Part shown: positions 32,866-41,053 of the stretch, piece after piece | Layout: the number at the start of each line of letters is the position of its first letter | Numbering within the stretch: the first letter of the stretch is position 1 | DNA from: CALAGB01 sp963789565 | GTDB lineage: Bacteria; Chloroflexota; Chloroflexia; Thermomicrobiales; Thermomicrobiaceae | Direction: 5' to 3' | DNA length: 64,000 nt | Assembly (NCBI GenBank): GCA_963789565.1 | Contig: CAWBKX010000002.1 | Location: forward strand, 2,418,001 to 2,482,000 | Program-made: the position numbers and the translations under genes | Notes under the pieces: model-generated | Database searches by the model: none | The model's input: the letters and a program-made list of their open reading frames with translations, nothing else | What the model was told of the DNA's origin: nothing

Positions 32866-34872
32866 ATGACGACGAGCACCACGCAGCTCAATCAACCTGA
32901 CACGCCTGAGCGGGTCGGCGTCTGGACTTCCCGGATGCGCGCATTGCCGTTCTCCGAGATATTGCCCGCTGTCGCGCTGCTCATCAGCTTTGCGTTGACC
33001 TTCGCCGTCTACTGGCGCGTGCTGACCTTCTCCTATTTCCTGGATGATGCCTTCGATCTGACCCGCACCGAACAGAGCAGCTTTGGGGCGCTCCTCTCGC
33101 GGCCGCTGCCCGGTTATTCCTATTACCGGCCGATCCCTTTCATGATATGGAAGGCCGTCTATCTCCTCACCGGGCGCTACGATGCCACCCTCTTGCATGT
33201 CATCCCGCTGCTGGCGCATGCCCTATCCGGCTGGCTCCTCTTCGTGATCCTGTGGCGTCTGACGCGTTCACCCTGGTCCTTTCTGCCGATGATCCTCTTC
33301 ATTCTTTACCCGTTCAGCTATCAGGACCTCGAGATTCTCGGCACGTTGGTGCACACATTGGTGACGGTCGAAATTCTGGCCGTCCTCCTCTTGTGGTACG
33401 ACGGGCGCCTGCTTAATTCGCCCGTGCGACTTGCTTTTGCGTCGCTCCTCTCGGGCATGGCCCTCTGGACGCATGAGTACGGAGTGGTCGTTTTACCGTT
33501 GTTGGCAGGGTTGGAAGCGCTCCTGTGGTGGCGAGAACGACGCGTCACTCGACCGACGCTCTGGCTGCTACCGGTCGCCGCGTTCGAGGGGCTTTACCTG
33601 TGGCTCTGGTTCACCATGGATAAACCTGGTGCCGACCATCGCACCACCAGCGACGCGATCCACAACATCGGGATGTGGCTGGAAGGGTTCGCCTACCCGG
33701 TCACGCGGCAGACCGGCTGGCTGACGAACGCCTTCGGCGGCGATCCGCTCCGTGTGGTCCTTCCGATCGGCGCGCTGGGCGTCATCGGCGCGGTCACTGT
33801 CTATCTCGTGCGGCGTCGCGTCTGGACATCGTTCCTCACCATTGCCATCGGCGGTATGGTCTTCGTGCCCTCCATTGTCGGCCTGACGTACGAGTACGTG
33901 CAGAACAGTCCGCGTCTCCTCTACGTCGTGGCTCCGGCCAGCGCCGTCTTCTGGGGCATGCTGCCATCGCTCCGATTCGAGCGCCGATGGCTGACCTACG
34001 CCTGGCGGGGAGCCTCACTGGCGCTCATCGGTGTAGTCCTGCTGCAGAGCCTCCTCTTCATCCAGCGACGCATGACGATGCTCGAGTACGGTACCCAGAT
34101 CGCCGACGGGATCATCCGAGAGGGAACGACGCATCCCAACGGCAAACTCCTCTTCGTCAACGTGCCGTCCTGGTTCTCCCCCAAGACCCAGGAATTCCCA
34201 CGTGGCCATCTCGGCATACAGATCGAGCCCGACTACATCAACCTGAGCACCCTGATCTATGCCGGTTCCGGCTTGCACGTGCCAACCGAGTCCTTCTCGC
34301 TGGCGCCTGACGTCTCAGGCTGGCGTTACGACTTCCAGCCACACGGCCAGCCGATCGACCATGACGCGATCGATCAACGTCTGCGGTCTGGAGAAACGCT
34401 GGTGGTGGTCGATCTCTATCAGGGAACGCTGGCCGTGCGCGAACCCGGATCGCTGACTCCCAATCAGCCCGATCCGGGGAATGGCGAGGCAACGTTTGGT
34501 GACGCACTTGAGTTTCTGGGGGCGACCACCACACGCTCTGGTGATCTGGTGACAATCGACGGCCGCTGGTACGTGCGCTCGGCTCTGAAGGGCGACTATC
34601 AGATCTGGACGCAACTGCAGGACGGGAATGGCAACATCGTCGCGGAACGTAAGGATTACGCGCTGCGCGGCATGTCGCCACCACGGCTCTGGCAGCCCGG
34701 CGACCTGATCGACGATCGGCTGGTGCTTGACCTCTCGCAGGTGTCGAGCTCGGGAAGCCTTTCCGCACGACTCGGCCTCGTCAGCACGGCCGATGGGACG
34801 ATGCTGCCGGTGAGCGGCAACGGCGCGGCGGGAGACTGGCTGGGGCTGGGTCACGTGCCGGGGAGGAATTGA
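32866..34872 (+). CDS. GT-C type membrane glycosyltransferase-like protein
   Basis: 668 residues. About eleven membrane helices lie in residues 30-420. The first loop has FLDDAFDL, an acidic motif typical of lipid-linked sugar transferases of the GT-C fold. A soluble, probably extracellular domain of 250 residues follows (SWFSPKTQEFPRG to the end) and contains beta-rich stretches such as GDYQIWTQLQDGNGNIVAERKDYALRGMSP. It likely transfers sugars from polyprenyl phosphate to an exported acceptor, or is a related uncharacterised protein. AGGGACGG precedes the ATG. Confidence 0.65.
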   Translation: MTTSTTQLNQPDTPERVGVWTSRMRALPFSEILPAVALLISFALTFAVYWRVLTFSYFLDDAFDLTRTEQSSFGALLSRPLPGYSYYRPIPFMIWKAVYLLTGRYDATLLHVIPLLAHALSGWLLFVILWRLTRSPWSFLPMILFILYPFSYQDLEILGTLVHTLVTVEILAVLLLWYDGRLLNSPVRLAFASLLSGMALWTHEYGVVVLPLLAGLEALLWWRERRVTRPTLWLLPVAAFEGLYLWLWFTMDKPGADHRTTSDAIHNIGMWLEGFAYPVTRQTGWLTNAFGGDPLRVVLPIGALGVIGAVTVYLVRRRVWTSFLTIAIGGMVFVPSIVGLTYEYVQNSPRLLYVVAPASAVFWGMLPSLRFERRWLTYAWRGASLALIGVVLLQSLLFIQRRMTMLEYGTQIADGIIREGTTHPNGKLLFVNVPSWFSPKTQEFPRGHLGIQIEPDYINLSTLIYAGSGLHVPTESFSLAPDVSGWRYDFQPHGQPIDHDAIDQRLRSGETLVVVDLYQGTLAVREPGSLTPNQPDPGNGEATFGDALEFLGATTTRSGDLVTIDGRWYVRSALKGDYQIWTQLQDGNGNIVAERKDYALRGMSPPRLWQPGDLIDDRLVLDLSQVSSSGSLSARLGLVSTADGTMLPVSGNGAAGDWLGLGHVPGRN

Positions 34873-34928
34873 ACGGATTTTCCTGACTACGTCGGGTTGT
34901 TGGTTGTGGTGTCTCGGCCTGCGGCCGA

Positions 34929-34958
34929 AGGGGCAAACCCCGTGTCATCAACTCCAAC
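34929..34958 (+). repeat. Left terminal inverted repeat of the IS
   Basis: AGGGGCAAACCCC followed by GTGTCATCAACTCCAAC. The outer part can itself fold (GGGG-caaa-CCCC). Confidence 0.75.
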
Positions 34959-35025
34959 TAATTCAGATTTGGTTGACTTCCCGGCACGATTGTCGTGTTC
35001 AGGCTGCCGTTCGGAGGTCCGACCC

Positions 35026-36374
35026 ATGTCCCGACCGTCCCCGACATCGTCCACCCCTGACGTTTCGCTCACCGAAGTCGAGAGCCTGCTGCGGGAGGTG
35101 CTGGCCGATCTCGAGCCCGCGCCGGACGTCCGTGGTCCGGGGCGACCGCGCATCCTCCCGGCCATGGCCTTGTGGACGGGGCTGCTCGTCTGCGTCCTGC
35201 GGGCGGTTCAGCAGTCAACTGGACCTAATGGCGCCTGCTGGCGATTGGGACACCTGCGGGACTGTCCGCCGCTATCCCGTCAGCGATCGAAGCGATCTAC
35301 GCACGAGCTGGCCCGATAGCTGGTGACATGACGATATCAGTGACGGCGCTCTTTGCCCAGACGAGTCACAGTGTTGGCGACGCGGCTGGCGACCGTACGG
35401 GGCCACCGATCTGGCCTCGCTTCGCCACCGTGGTGGTATGCGCAGCAGAGCGCATACCGACCTCGATCTGATCGCGCGCCGTCTCCCGCCCGCGCGACCT
35501 CCCGCCGGGGATGCCGGGCTGCTGCCGGGGCAAGTGGCCGGGCTCTTCGATCTGCGCCGCCAGCAGTGGCGCCACGTCCAGTTCATCGCCTTGATCCGCA
35601 CCAGAATGAGAAGGTGACCGCACGGCGACATCGTGGCCACGCTTCTCCCGCAGAGTCTGCCTGCTGTGCGATCTGGGCTTCTTTGGCTTCGCCTGGTTCG
35701 ATGATCTGACCGAGCAGGGTCTGTGGTACGTCTCGCGCCTGCGCCAACGGACCAGTTCTGAGCGGTCATCCACACCTTCATACGCCGAGCATCGCAGACC
35801 TTTGACGGGCTGCGTCTGGCTGGGCGCCTATCGGGCCGATCGGGCCAAGCACGCGGTGCGCTTGGTGTCGACTCTCCGGCATTCGAGGGACGGTTGCAGA
35901 CGGACCTCACCAATGTGCGTGGACCCTCGGATCTTCCCGGCTGGCCGAGATCGCCCGCCTTCGCGCGCCGCTGGGACTTCGAACTGGCGGCCAATCTGGT
36001 CAAACAGCCTGGGTTTACACTTGTTGTCGGCCGGTCGTGATCAGGCAGCATGGGCCGTCCTCCTCATCAGTCAGATTCTGCAGGGGCTGCGCCTCGAGTT
36101 GGCCGCGCGGGCCGGGGTCGATCCCTTCGCGATCTCGCTGGCCCTCATGATCCGTTGGCTGCCCCGATGGCCGCCGCGAACGGACCCGCTCGAGACCTTC
36201 CTGGCGCAGGGCCGGGCGCTGCGGTTTATCCGTCCCTCGACCCGCACGACGATCCACACGCCGCCCATTCCCCCGGACGCCCTCACCCCCATCCCACCGC
36301 ACCTGTGCCTGGAGCGAACCCCCCGTCATGCGAACCGCAACTGCGGTCCCCGTTCCGCCAACCCGGAGAATTGA
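35026..36374 (+). pseudogene. IS4-family transposase, multiply frameshifted
   Basis: The intact start is ATG 35026 (GGAGG 8 bp upstream) with EVESLLREVLADLEPAPDVRGPGRPRILPAMALWTGLLVCVLR. Recognisable pieces of the same protein then appear in different frames: DPHQNEKV near 35590, the LGFFGFAWFDDLT-like piece near 35680, RWDFELAANLVK near 35975, and an intact C-terminus from about 36040 (AVLLISQILQGLRLELAARAGVDPFAISL ... RFIRPSTRTTIHTPPIPPD). Several indels and stops make it non-functional. The family is an IS4-type DDE transposase. Confidence 0.7.
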
Positions 36375-36382
36375 GAGAATAT

Positions 36383-36413
36383 GTTGGAGTCGATGACACA
36401 GGGGTTTACCCCT
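36383..36413 (-). repeat. Right terminal inverted repeat of the IS
   Basis: GTTGGAGTCGATGACAC then AGGGGTTTACCCCT, the inverted counterpart of 34929-34958 with a few mismatches and one extra base. Confidence 0.75.
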
Positions 36414-36431
36414 ACGAACGTGCGCGATGTT

Positions 36432-36458
36432 GTAGGGGCGATCCCTCGGTGGTCGCCC
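36432..36458 (+). repeat. REP-like hairpin (GTAG type)
   Basis: GTAGGGGCGATC-cctcggt-GGTCGCCC, 8-bp stem with one wobble. It lies 19 bp outside the right end of the IS. Confidence 0.7.
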
Positions 36459-36637
36459 TCGGGCTCGGCTATTTCGTCGAAAACTATCTTCTTCTCACGG
36501 ACGCGGCGTGCCCCAACCTCTCCAATCCCAGTAACCAGCACCCGAAACCCACCAAACCGGTGGTACAGTAGCGAAGACTATACCCCTGCGTCCTTGCCAC
36601 TCGGAATCACTCGATATCCACCAGGAAAGGTGTCTCG

Positions 36638-39128
36638 ATGAGCGAGCACAGCGTCAAGTTGGCCTCCCCTGAGGAGCATTTTGGTTTCCCGATGGCCTCC
36701 GACCGCAAGCTCGTTCGCTGGCCCGACATGCTCGAGTACTTCCAGCAGGTCGCCGCGGGCAGCGATCGCGTGCGCTATGAAGAGCTCGGCAAAGCGACGC
36801 AGGGACAGCCATTCGTCTTGCTCACGATCTCCTCTGCCGAGAATCTGGCCCGCCTGGAAGAGTTGCGTCAAATCCAGAAGCGACTGGCCGATCCGCGCGA
36901 CCTGTCCGACGAGGAGGCCGAACGTCTGGCTGAGCTTGGTCGCTGCATCGTCATGATCACCTGCAGCATCCACGCGACGGAAGTCGGCGCGGTGCAGATG
37001 ACGCCGGAACTGGTCTACGAGCTGGCGACGAAGGATGACGAAGAGACCCACCTCATCCTGGACAACACCGTCCTGCTCCTGGTCCCATCCCTCAATCCGG
37101 ACGGCATGGAGCTGGTGGCCAACTGGTACGAGGAGACACTGGGCACGCGCGCCGAGGGCTCACAGCCGCCGGAGATCTATCACACCTACACCGGCCACGA
37201 TAACAACCGTGACTGGTTCATGCTCACCCAGGTCGAAAACCAGCTGGCGGTCGAGAAGGTGCACAACGTTTGGCATCCACAGATCGTCTTCGACCAGCAT
37301 CAGATGATGCCGGACGGCCCGCGCTACGTGCTGCCACCCTTCATCGATCCGTACGATCCGAACGTCGACCCAGCATTATCGTCCGAGATCGCCCAGGTCG
37401 GAACCGCCATGGCCGCGGCGTTGACCTCGGCTGGCAAGGCGGGCGTGGCCACCAACATCATCTTCGACGCCTACTCTCCCTCACGCGCCTACCAGCACTA
37501 TCACGGCGGAGTGCGCCTCCTCTCCGAGGCGGCCAGCTGCAAGATCGCCACGCCGATCCACCTGAGCGGGATCGACCTGAAGGAGAGTCGCGGTTTCAAT
37601 CCGCGCGAGAGACTCTGGAACCATCCCTTCCCCTGGAGCGGCGGCGAATGGCGTGTGCGCGACATCGCCGATTACAACAAGATCTCGGCGCTGGCGTGTC
37701 TGAAGAACGCGGCGTCGTACCGGCAGCAGTGGGTGCGTAACTTCTGGCAGATCCAGAAGCGCGCGGTCGAGCGAGATACCCCGTTCGCCTTCGTCATCCC
37801 GGCCGATCAACGCGATCCGATCACTACGGCTGAGATGCTTCAGGTGCTGCAGATGGGAATGGTCGAGGTCCACCAGGCGCGCGCACCATTCACCGCCGCG
37901 GGGGTCGAATATCCTGCGGGGACGCACGTCATCCAGATGGCGCAGCCCTTCAGCTCGTACGCCAAGACGCTGCTCGAAGTGCAGCACTACCCCGATTTGC
38001 GCCTCTATCCGGGCGGTCCGCCCAAACCGCCGTACGACATCACGGCCCATTCGCTGCCCCTCTACATGGGCATCGAGTCGGTGCAGGTCGAGCATGCGTT
38101 CGAGGCGGATCTCGAGCTGGTGGAGCAGGTCGAGCTGCCGCAAGGTTCGGTCTCCAACGCCAATCGCACCACGTTCCTGCTGGATTGCGAGACGAACGCC
38201 TCCTTCAAGGCCGCGAATCAGCTCATGGCGGCGGGAGCGAGTGTGCAGCGCGCCACCGACAGCTTCCGTGCGGCTGAGCGGGAATGGAGCGCGGGGACCT
38301 ATCTCGTCGAAGGAGTGGAAGTCGGACCGGCTGGAGCAGATCGCGAAGGAGACGCGCGTCGATTTCGTGGGAGTCGGCCGCAAACCCGGCGGCTCATTCA
38401 AGCCGCTGACTCGTCCGCGTGTTGGGCTCTATCGCAGCTGGCGTCCCAACGGTATCGATGAGGGCTGGACTCGCTTCATCTTCGAGCGCTACGACCTGGA
38501 GTTCGAGACTCTACGCGACGCCGATATGCGTCAGGGGAATCTGCGCGCGCGCTTCGACGTCATCGTCCTGCCGCAGCTTTCGATGCGCGAGATCATGGAG
38601 GGGAACGACCCGAAGGTCTACCCGGCCGAGTTCTCCGGAGGCATCGGCGATCAGGGTGCGGCCAACCTGCGACGCTTCGTCCATGGCGGCGGCACGGTCA
38701 TCGCGCTGGACGCGGCGTGCGACGTCGTCATCCGCTACCTCTATTTGCCGGTCGTCAATGGGATTGAGAACATCCCCAACGACTCCTTCTACAGTCCCGG
38801 ATCGCTGCTGCAGGTGCTGGTCGACAACCGGCATCCGATCGGTTGGGGCATGGAACGTGAGGTCGCGGCCCTCTTCGTCAACAGTCCGGCGTTCGACGTG
38901 CTGAACGGCGCGGAGACCGTGGCTCGCTATCCACATACCGATCCGCTGCTGTCGGGCTGGGTTCTTGGCGCGCACCACCTGCAAGGGCGCTCGGCGCTGG
39001 TCGATGCGCCGGTGGGTGAAGGGCATGCCATTCTGTTCGGCTTCCGCCCGCAGTTCCGTGCGCAGATGCGAGGCACCTATCGACTATTCTTCAACGCCAT
39101 CTTCAGCGCCACGCTGAAGCGAGATTAG
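36638..39128 (+). pseudogene. M14-family zinc carboxypeptidase-like protein, one-base frameshift
   Basis: The frame from ATG 36638 is open to 38461, but homologous reading continues in another frame after an extra base at about 38319-38322 (YLVEGVE to SDRLEQIAKETRVDFVGVG). Joined length is about 829 residues. The peptidase M14 domain has the zinc motif HATE (His112, Glu115), then VPSLNPDG, a HDNNRDWFM loop and HPQIVFDQHQM with the third ligand. The C-terminal 400 residues form a second, unassigned domain (VGLYRSWRPNGIDEGWTRF, FVHGGGTVIALD). Without the second segment the protein loses this C-terminal domain. Confidence 0.75.
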
Positions 39129-39165
39129 CGCGACGGGGTATTGATTCCATCGACTAGAAAGAGAA

Positions 39166-39194
39166 TCGCCCGGGTCATTGGTCGACCCGGGCGA
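39166..39194 (-). terminator. Rho-independent terminator between convergent genes
   Basis: TCGCCCGGGT (39166-39175) pairs perfectly with ACCCGGGCGA (39185-39194), a 10-bp stem with a 9-nt loop. On the minus strand it is followed by TTCTCTTTCT, so it should stop the phospholipase A2 transcript and may also serve the M14 gene. Confidence 0.75.
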
Positions 39195-39204
39195 CTTCGT
39201 TCAG

Positions 39205-40743
39205 TCAGTTGCAGCAGCAGTTGTCGCCGACACAGCAGGCATACGTTGGTGTATCTGTGCAGCATTGGAAGACACTGGCACCCGCGTCGCAGCACGTGCC
39301 ATCCGGTAGCGCTCCTCCCGAGCCAACTGGGCAACACACCGTGTCCGACACGCAACCTTCGCCAACGCATCCGACTGGCCCCTCCCCAGCGCCACAGCAG
39401 GTGCCGTCGGGAAGCACTCCCTGGGATCCAGCTGGACAGCAGTAGTAGCCGTTGGACGCGTCCCCCTGGCACGATTGCGTGTTGTGGTCGCAGCAGTACC
39501 CGCCGCACTGGTTGGTCCCTGGCGCGCAGCAAACGTTTTGGTTGTTGTAGGTCGATCCCTGGCAGACGTCGTAGAGGTAGCCATTGCCGCCACAGCAGGG
39601 CGAGCCAATGTCACAACACCAGTAATCGGGGCGTTGATTATTGTCGTTGTTGTACGGTTGCGTGACGCCGCAGGCATATTGTCCGTCGGGACAGTTGCCG
39701 GAGCAGCTATCCTGGCAGGTACCACTACAGCAGACCTGATCCGTGCCACACGCCGTCTGATCCGTAACCGGCACACAGTCACCCGAGGTCGGATCGCAGG
39801 TCGTGCACTCGTCGCACGGGACGTTGGCGCACAGATCCTGGCAGGCACAGGTCTCTGGATCTTGCAGCTGACCGTCCGGGCATGACTCGTTGCACTGACA
39901 ACGGCAGATGTCGAGGCTGAAGGTCTTTCCTTGCGGACAGGTGCTGCTGACGCATTGGTCCTGACAGCAGAGTCTTGTCGGATCGGTGGCGTCGCAGGCC
40001 GCGCCGTCGATCTGGTTCTGGCAGACGTCGCACTGGCAGGTGGTCGGATCAGGCGGTTGGCCGTCTGAACATGCTGGAATGCAGGTGTTGTTGCAGCACG
40101 TGAAGTCTGGCCCGTCGCAGTTCTCGCAAACCGGGCAGCAATCGCAAGCGCCCTTCTGCGCGTCCGTGTAGGCGTTTCGTCCCGTCGCCGTCCGAGACAC
40201 CGCGAGGTAGTAGAGACGGGCATCGACGCTGATGCAGACGGTGCGCATATAGGTCTGGTACCAGCTTCTGCCGGGATAGGCTGCGGCGCACTGGGCGGAC
40301 AGGTCGTTGAAGAAGTTCGCGTCGCAGGTGGACTTGGTGCTGTTGCACGTGTCGTAGCAGATGTCGTGGTTGTTGCAGGCGGGCGTGAAATCGACATTGC
40401 GCAGCGGCCCGATGCGGTTGGGGATGAGGTACCGGGCGAAGCCATTCTCAGGACCGCAGCCGTTGAAGGAGGGCGTATGACCGGGGTGCGGCACGCGGTT
40501 CGGGCAGAGGTCGAGGTTTGCGATGGGATACCGCGGCTGAACGCCCGCGGGCTCGCAGCATTGGGTCGACGGATCGTAGGGAACGCCGTTACATGTGGGT
40601 GTAGCGGCAAACGCGCCAGGTGCGTCAATCGAACGACCGACGACGACGGCGACCACGCCGCCCAAGAGCCCCTTGAGTACTCCACGTCGAGAAGTGGCGC
40701 GGCCCAGGGTCCGGGTCAGGTCATCAAAGCGCCAATCTTGCAT
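39205..40743 (-). CDS. Tat-exported phospholipase A2 with a long cysteine-rich tail
   Basis: 512 residues. TSRRGVLKGLLGGVVAVVVG (17-36) is a twin-arginine signal. Residues 90-160 hold a secreted phospholipase A2 core: FNGCGPEN (calcium-loop-like) and CNNHDICYDTC (123-133) with His126 and Asp127, the catalytic pair of PLA2. The tail from about 205 to 512 is made of short cysteine clusters (CCxxxC, CxCxxC, PDGTCC); the mature protein has over 70 Cys, so it must be disulphide-bonded outside the cell. It may bind surfaces or resist proteolysis. ATG 40743 has AAGGA 6 bp upstream. Confidence 0.85.
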   Translation of the reverse strand: MQDWRFDDLTRTLGRATSRRGVLKGLLGGVVAVVVGRSIDAPGAFAATPTCNGVPYDPSTQCCEPAGVQPRYPIANLDLCPNRVPHPGHTPSFNGCGPENGFARYLIPNRIGPLRNVDFTPACNNHDICYDTCNSTKSTCDANFFNDLSAQCAAAYPGRSWYQTYMRTVCISVDARLYYLAVSRTATGRNAYTDAQKGACDCCPVCENCDGPDFTCCNNTCIPACSDGQPPDPTTCQCDVCQNQIDGAACDATDPTRLCCQDQCVSSTCPQGKTFSLDICRCQCNESCPDGQLQDPETCACQDLCANVPCDECTTCDPTSGDCVPVTDQTACGTDQVCCSGTCQDSCSGNCPDGQYACGVTQPYNNDNNQRPDYWCCDIGSPCCGGNGYLYDVCQGSTYNNQNVCCAPGTNQCGGYCCDHNTQSCQGDASNGYYCCPAGSQGVLPDGTCCGAGEGPVGCVGEGCVSDTVCCPVGSGGALPDGTCCDAGASVFQCCTDTPTYACCVGDNCCCN

Positions 40744-40888
40744 GAATGATCCTTGTACTATCCAACGAACTGATCCATGACTCGCCGCGTCAACGGTCGA
40801 GCTGGTGGTGAAATCTGGCGATTCGCGCGGCGCTCGGTGCCGTGGACGCGCAAACGTCCGGAGCGACCACCACCGCTCCGGGATGTGC

Positions 40889-40921
40889 ACTGTACCAGGC
40901 AGGCGTTATTTCAGCGTTATT
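40889..40921 (-). promoter_or_regulatory. SARP-type promoter candidate of the PLA2 gene
   Basis: On the minus strand AATAACGC occurs at 40914-40921 and 40903-40910, exactly 11 bp apart. Eight bases after the second copy lies TACAGT (40889-40894), a fair -10. SARP/BTAD regulators bind heptamers spaced 11 bp and ending 8 bp before the -10. An exact 8-bp repeat at one fixed offset is expected about once in 64 kb by chance. Confidence 0.4.
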
Positions 40922-41001
40922 CGGTGAATGCCGACATACGGTGGGACGTCGAGATCCTCTGTAGATAACCCTTAATCGCCAATGCTCTTGCCGAGAAGCG
41001 A

Positions 41002-41027
41002 ATGCCGGAGATCTACGCCTCCGGCAT
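41002..41027 (-). terminator. Terminator hairpin of the S9 peptidase gene
   Basis: ATGCCGGAG (41002-41010) pairs with CTCCGGCAT (41019-41027), 9 bp perfect, 8-nt loop, 27 bp past the peptidase stop. The following minus-strand bases TTCGCTTCTC are moderately pyrimidine-rich. Confidence 0.6.
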
Positions 41028-41053
41028 CTCAGGCTCTGCTTTAGTCTTGTTGG

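Larger units (their letters stand above)
34929..36413 (+). mobile_element. Decayed IS4-like insertion sequence with terminal inverted repeats
   Basis: Imperfect inverted repeats of about 30 bp bound the element: left 34929-34958 and right 36383-36413. Both read AGGGG-YAAACCCC at the outer end and a conserved GTGTCATC-R-ACTCCAAC inside. The element is about 1,485 bp and contains one transposase remnant. No clear target-site duplication is visible. Confidence 0.75.
40744..41053. other. Promoter region of the PLA2 gene
   Basis: 310 bp without a gene. It holds the 11-bp-spaced repeats at 40903-40921, a possible -10 at 40889-40894 and, at 41002-41027, the terminator hairpin of the upstream S9 peptidase. 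Confidence 0.5.

Noticed and set aside
36403..36440. Target-site duplication of the IS4-like element
   Set aside because: No direct repeat of 4-10 bp could be matched between the two flanks of the inverted repeats.
39201..40685. Long minus-strand open frame of 494 codons within the PLA2 gene
   Set aside because: It is the alternate frame of the Cys-rich gene; the Thr/Arg-rich product has no signal or motif, and the PLA2 frame carries the Tat signal, PLA2 core and RBS.
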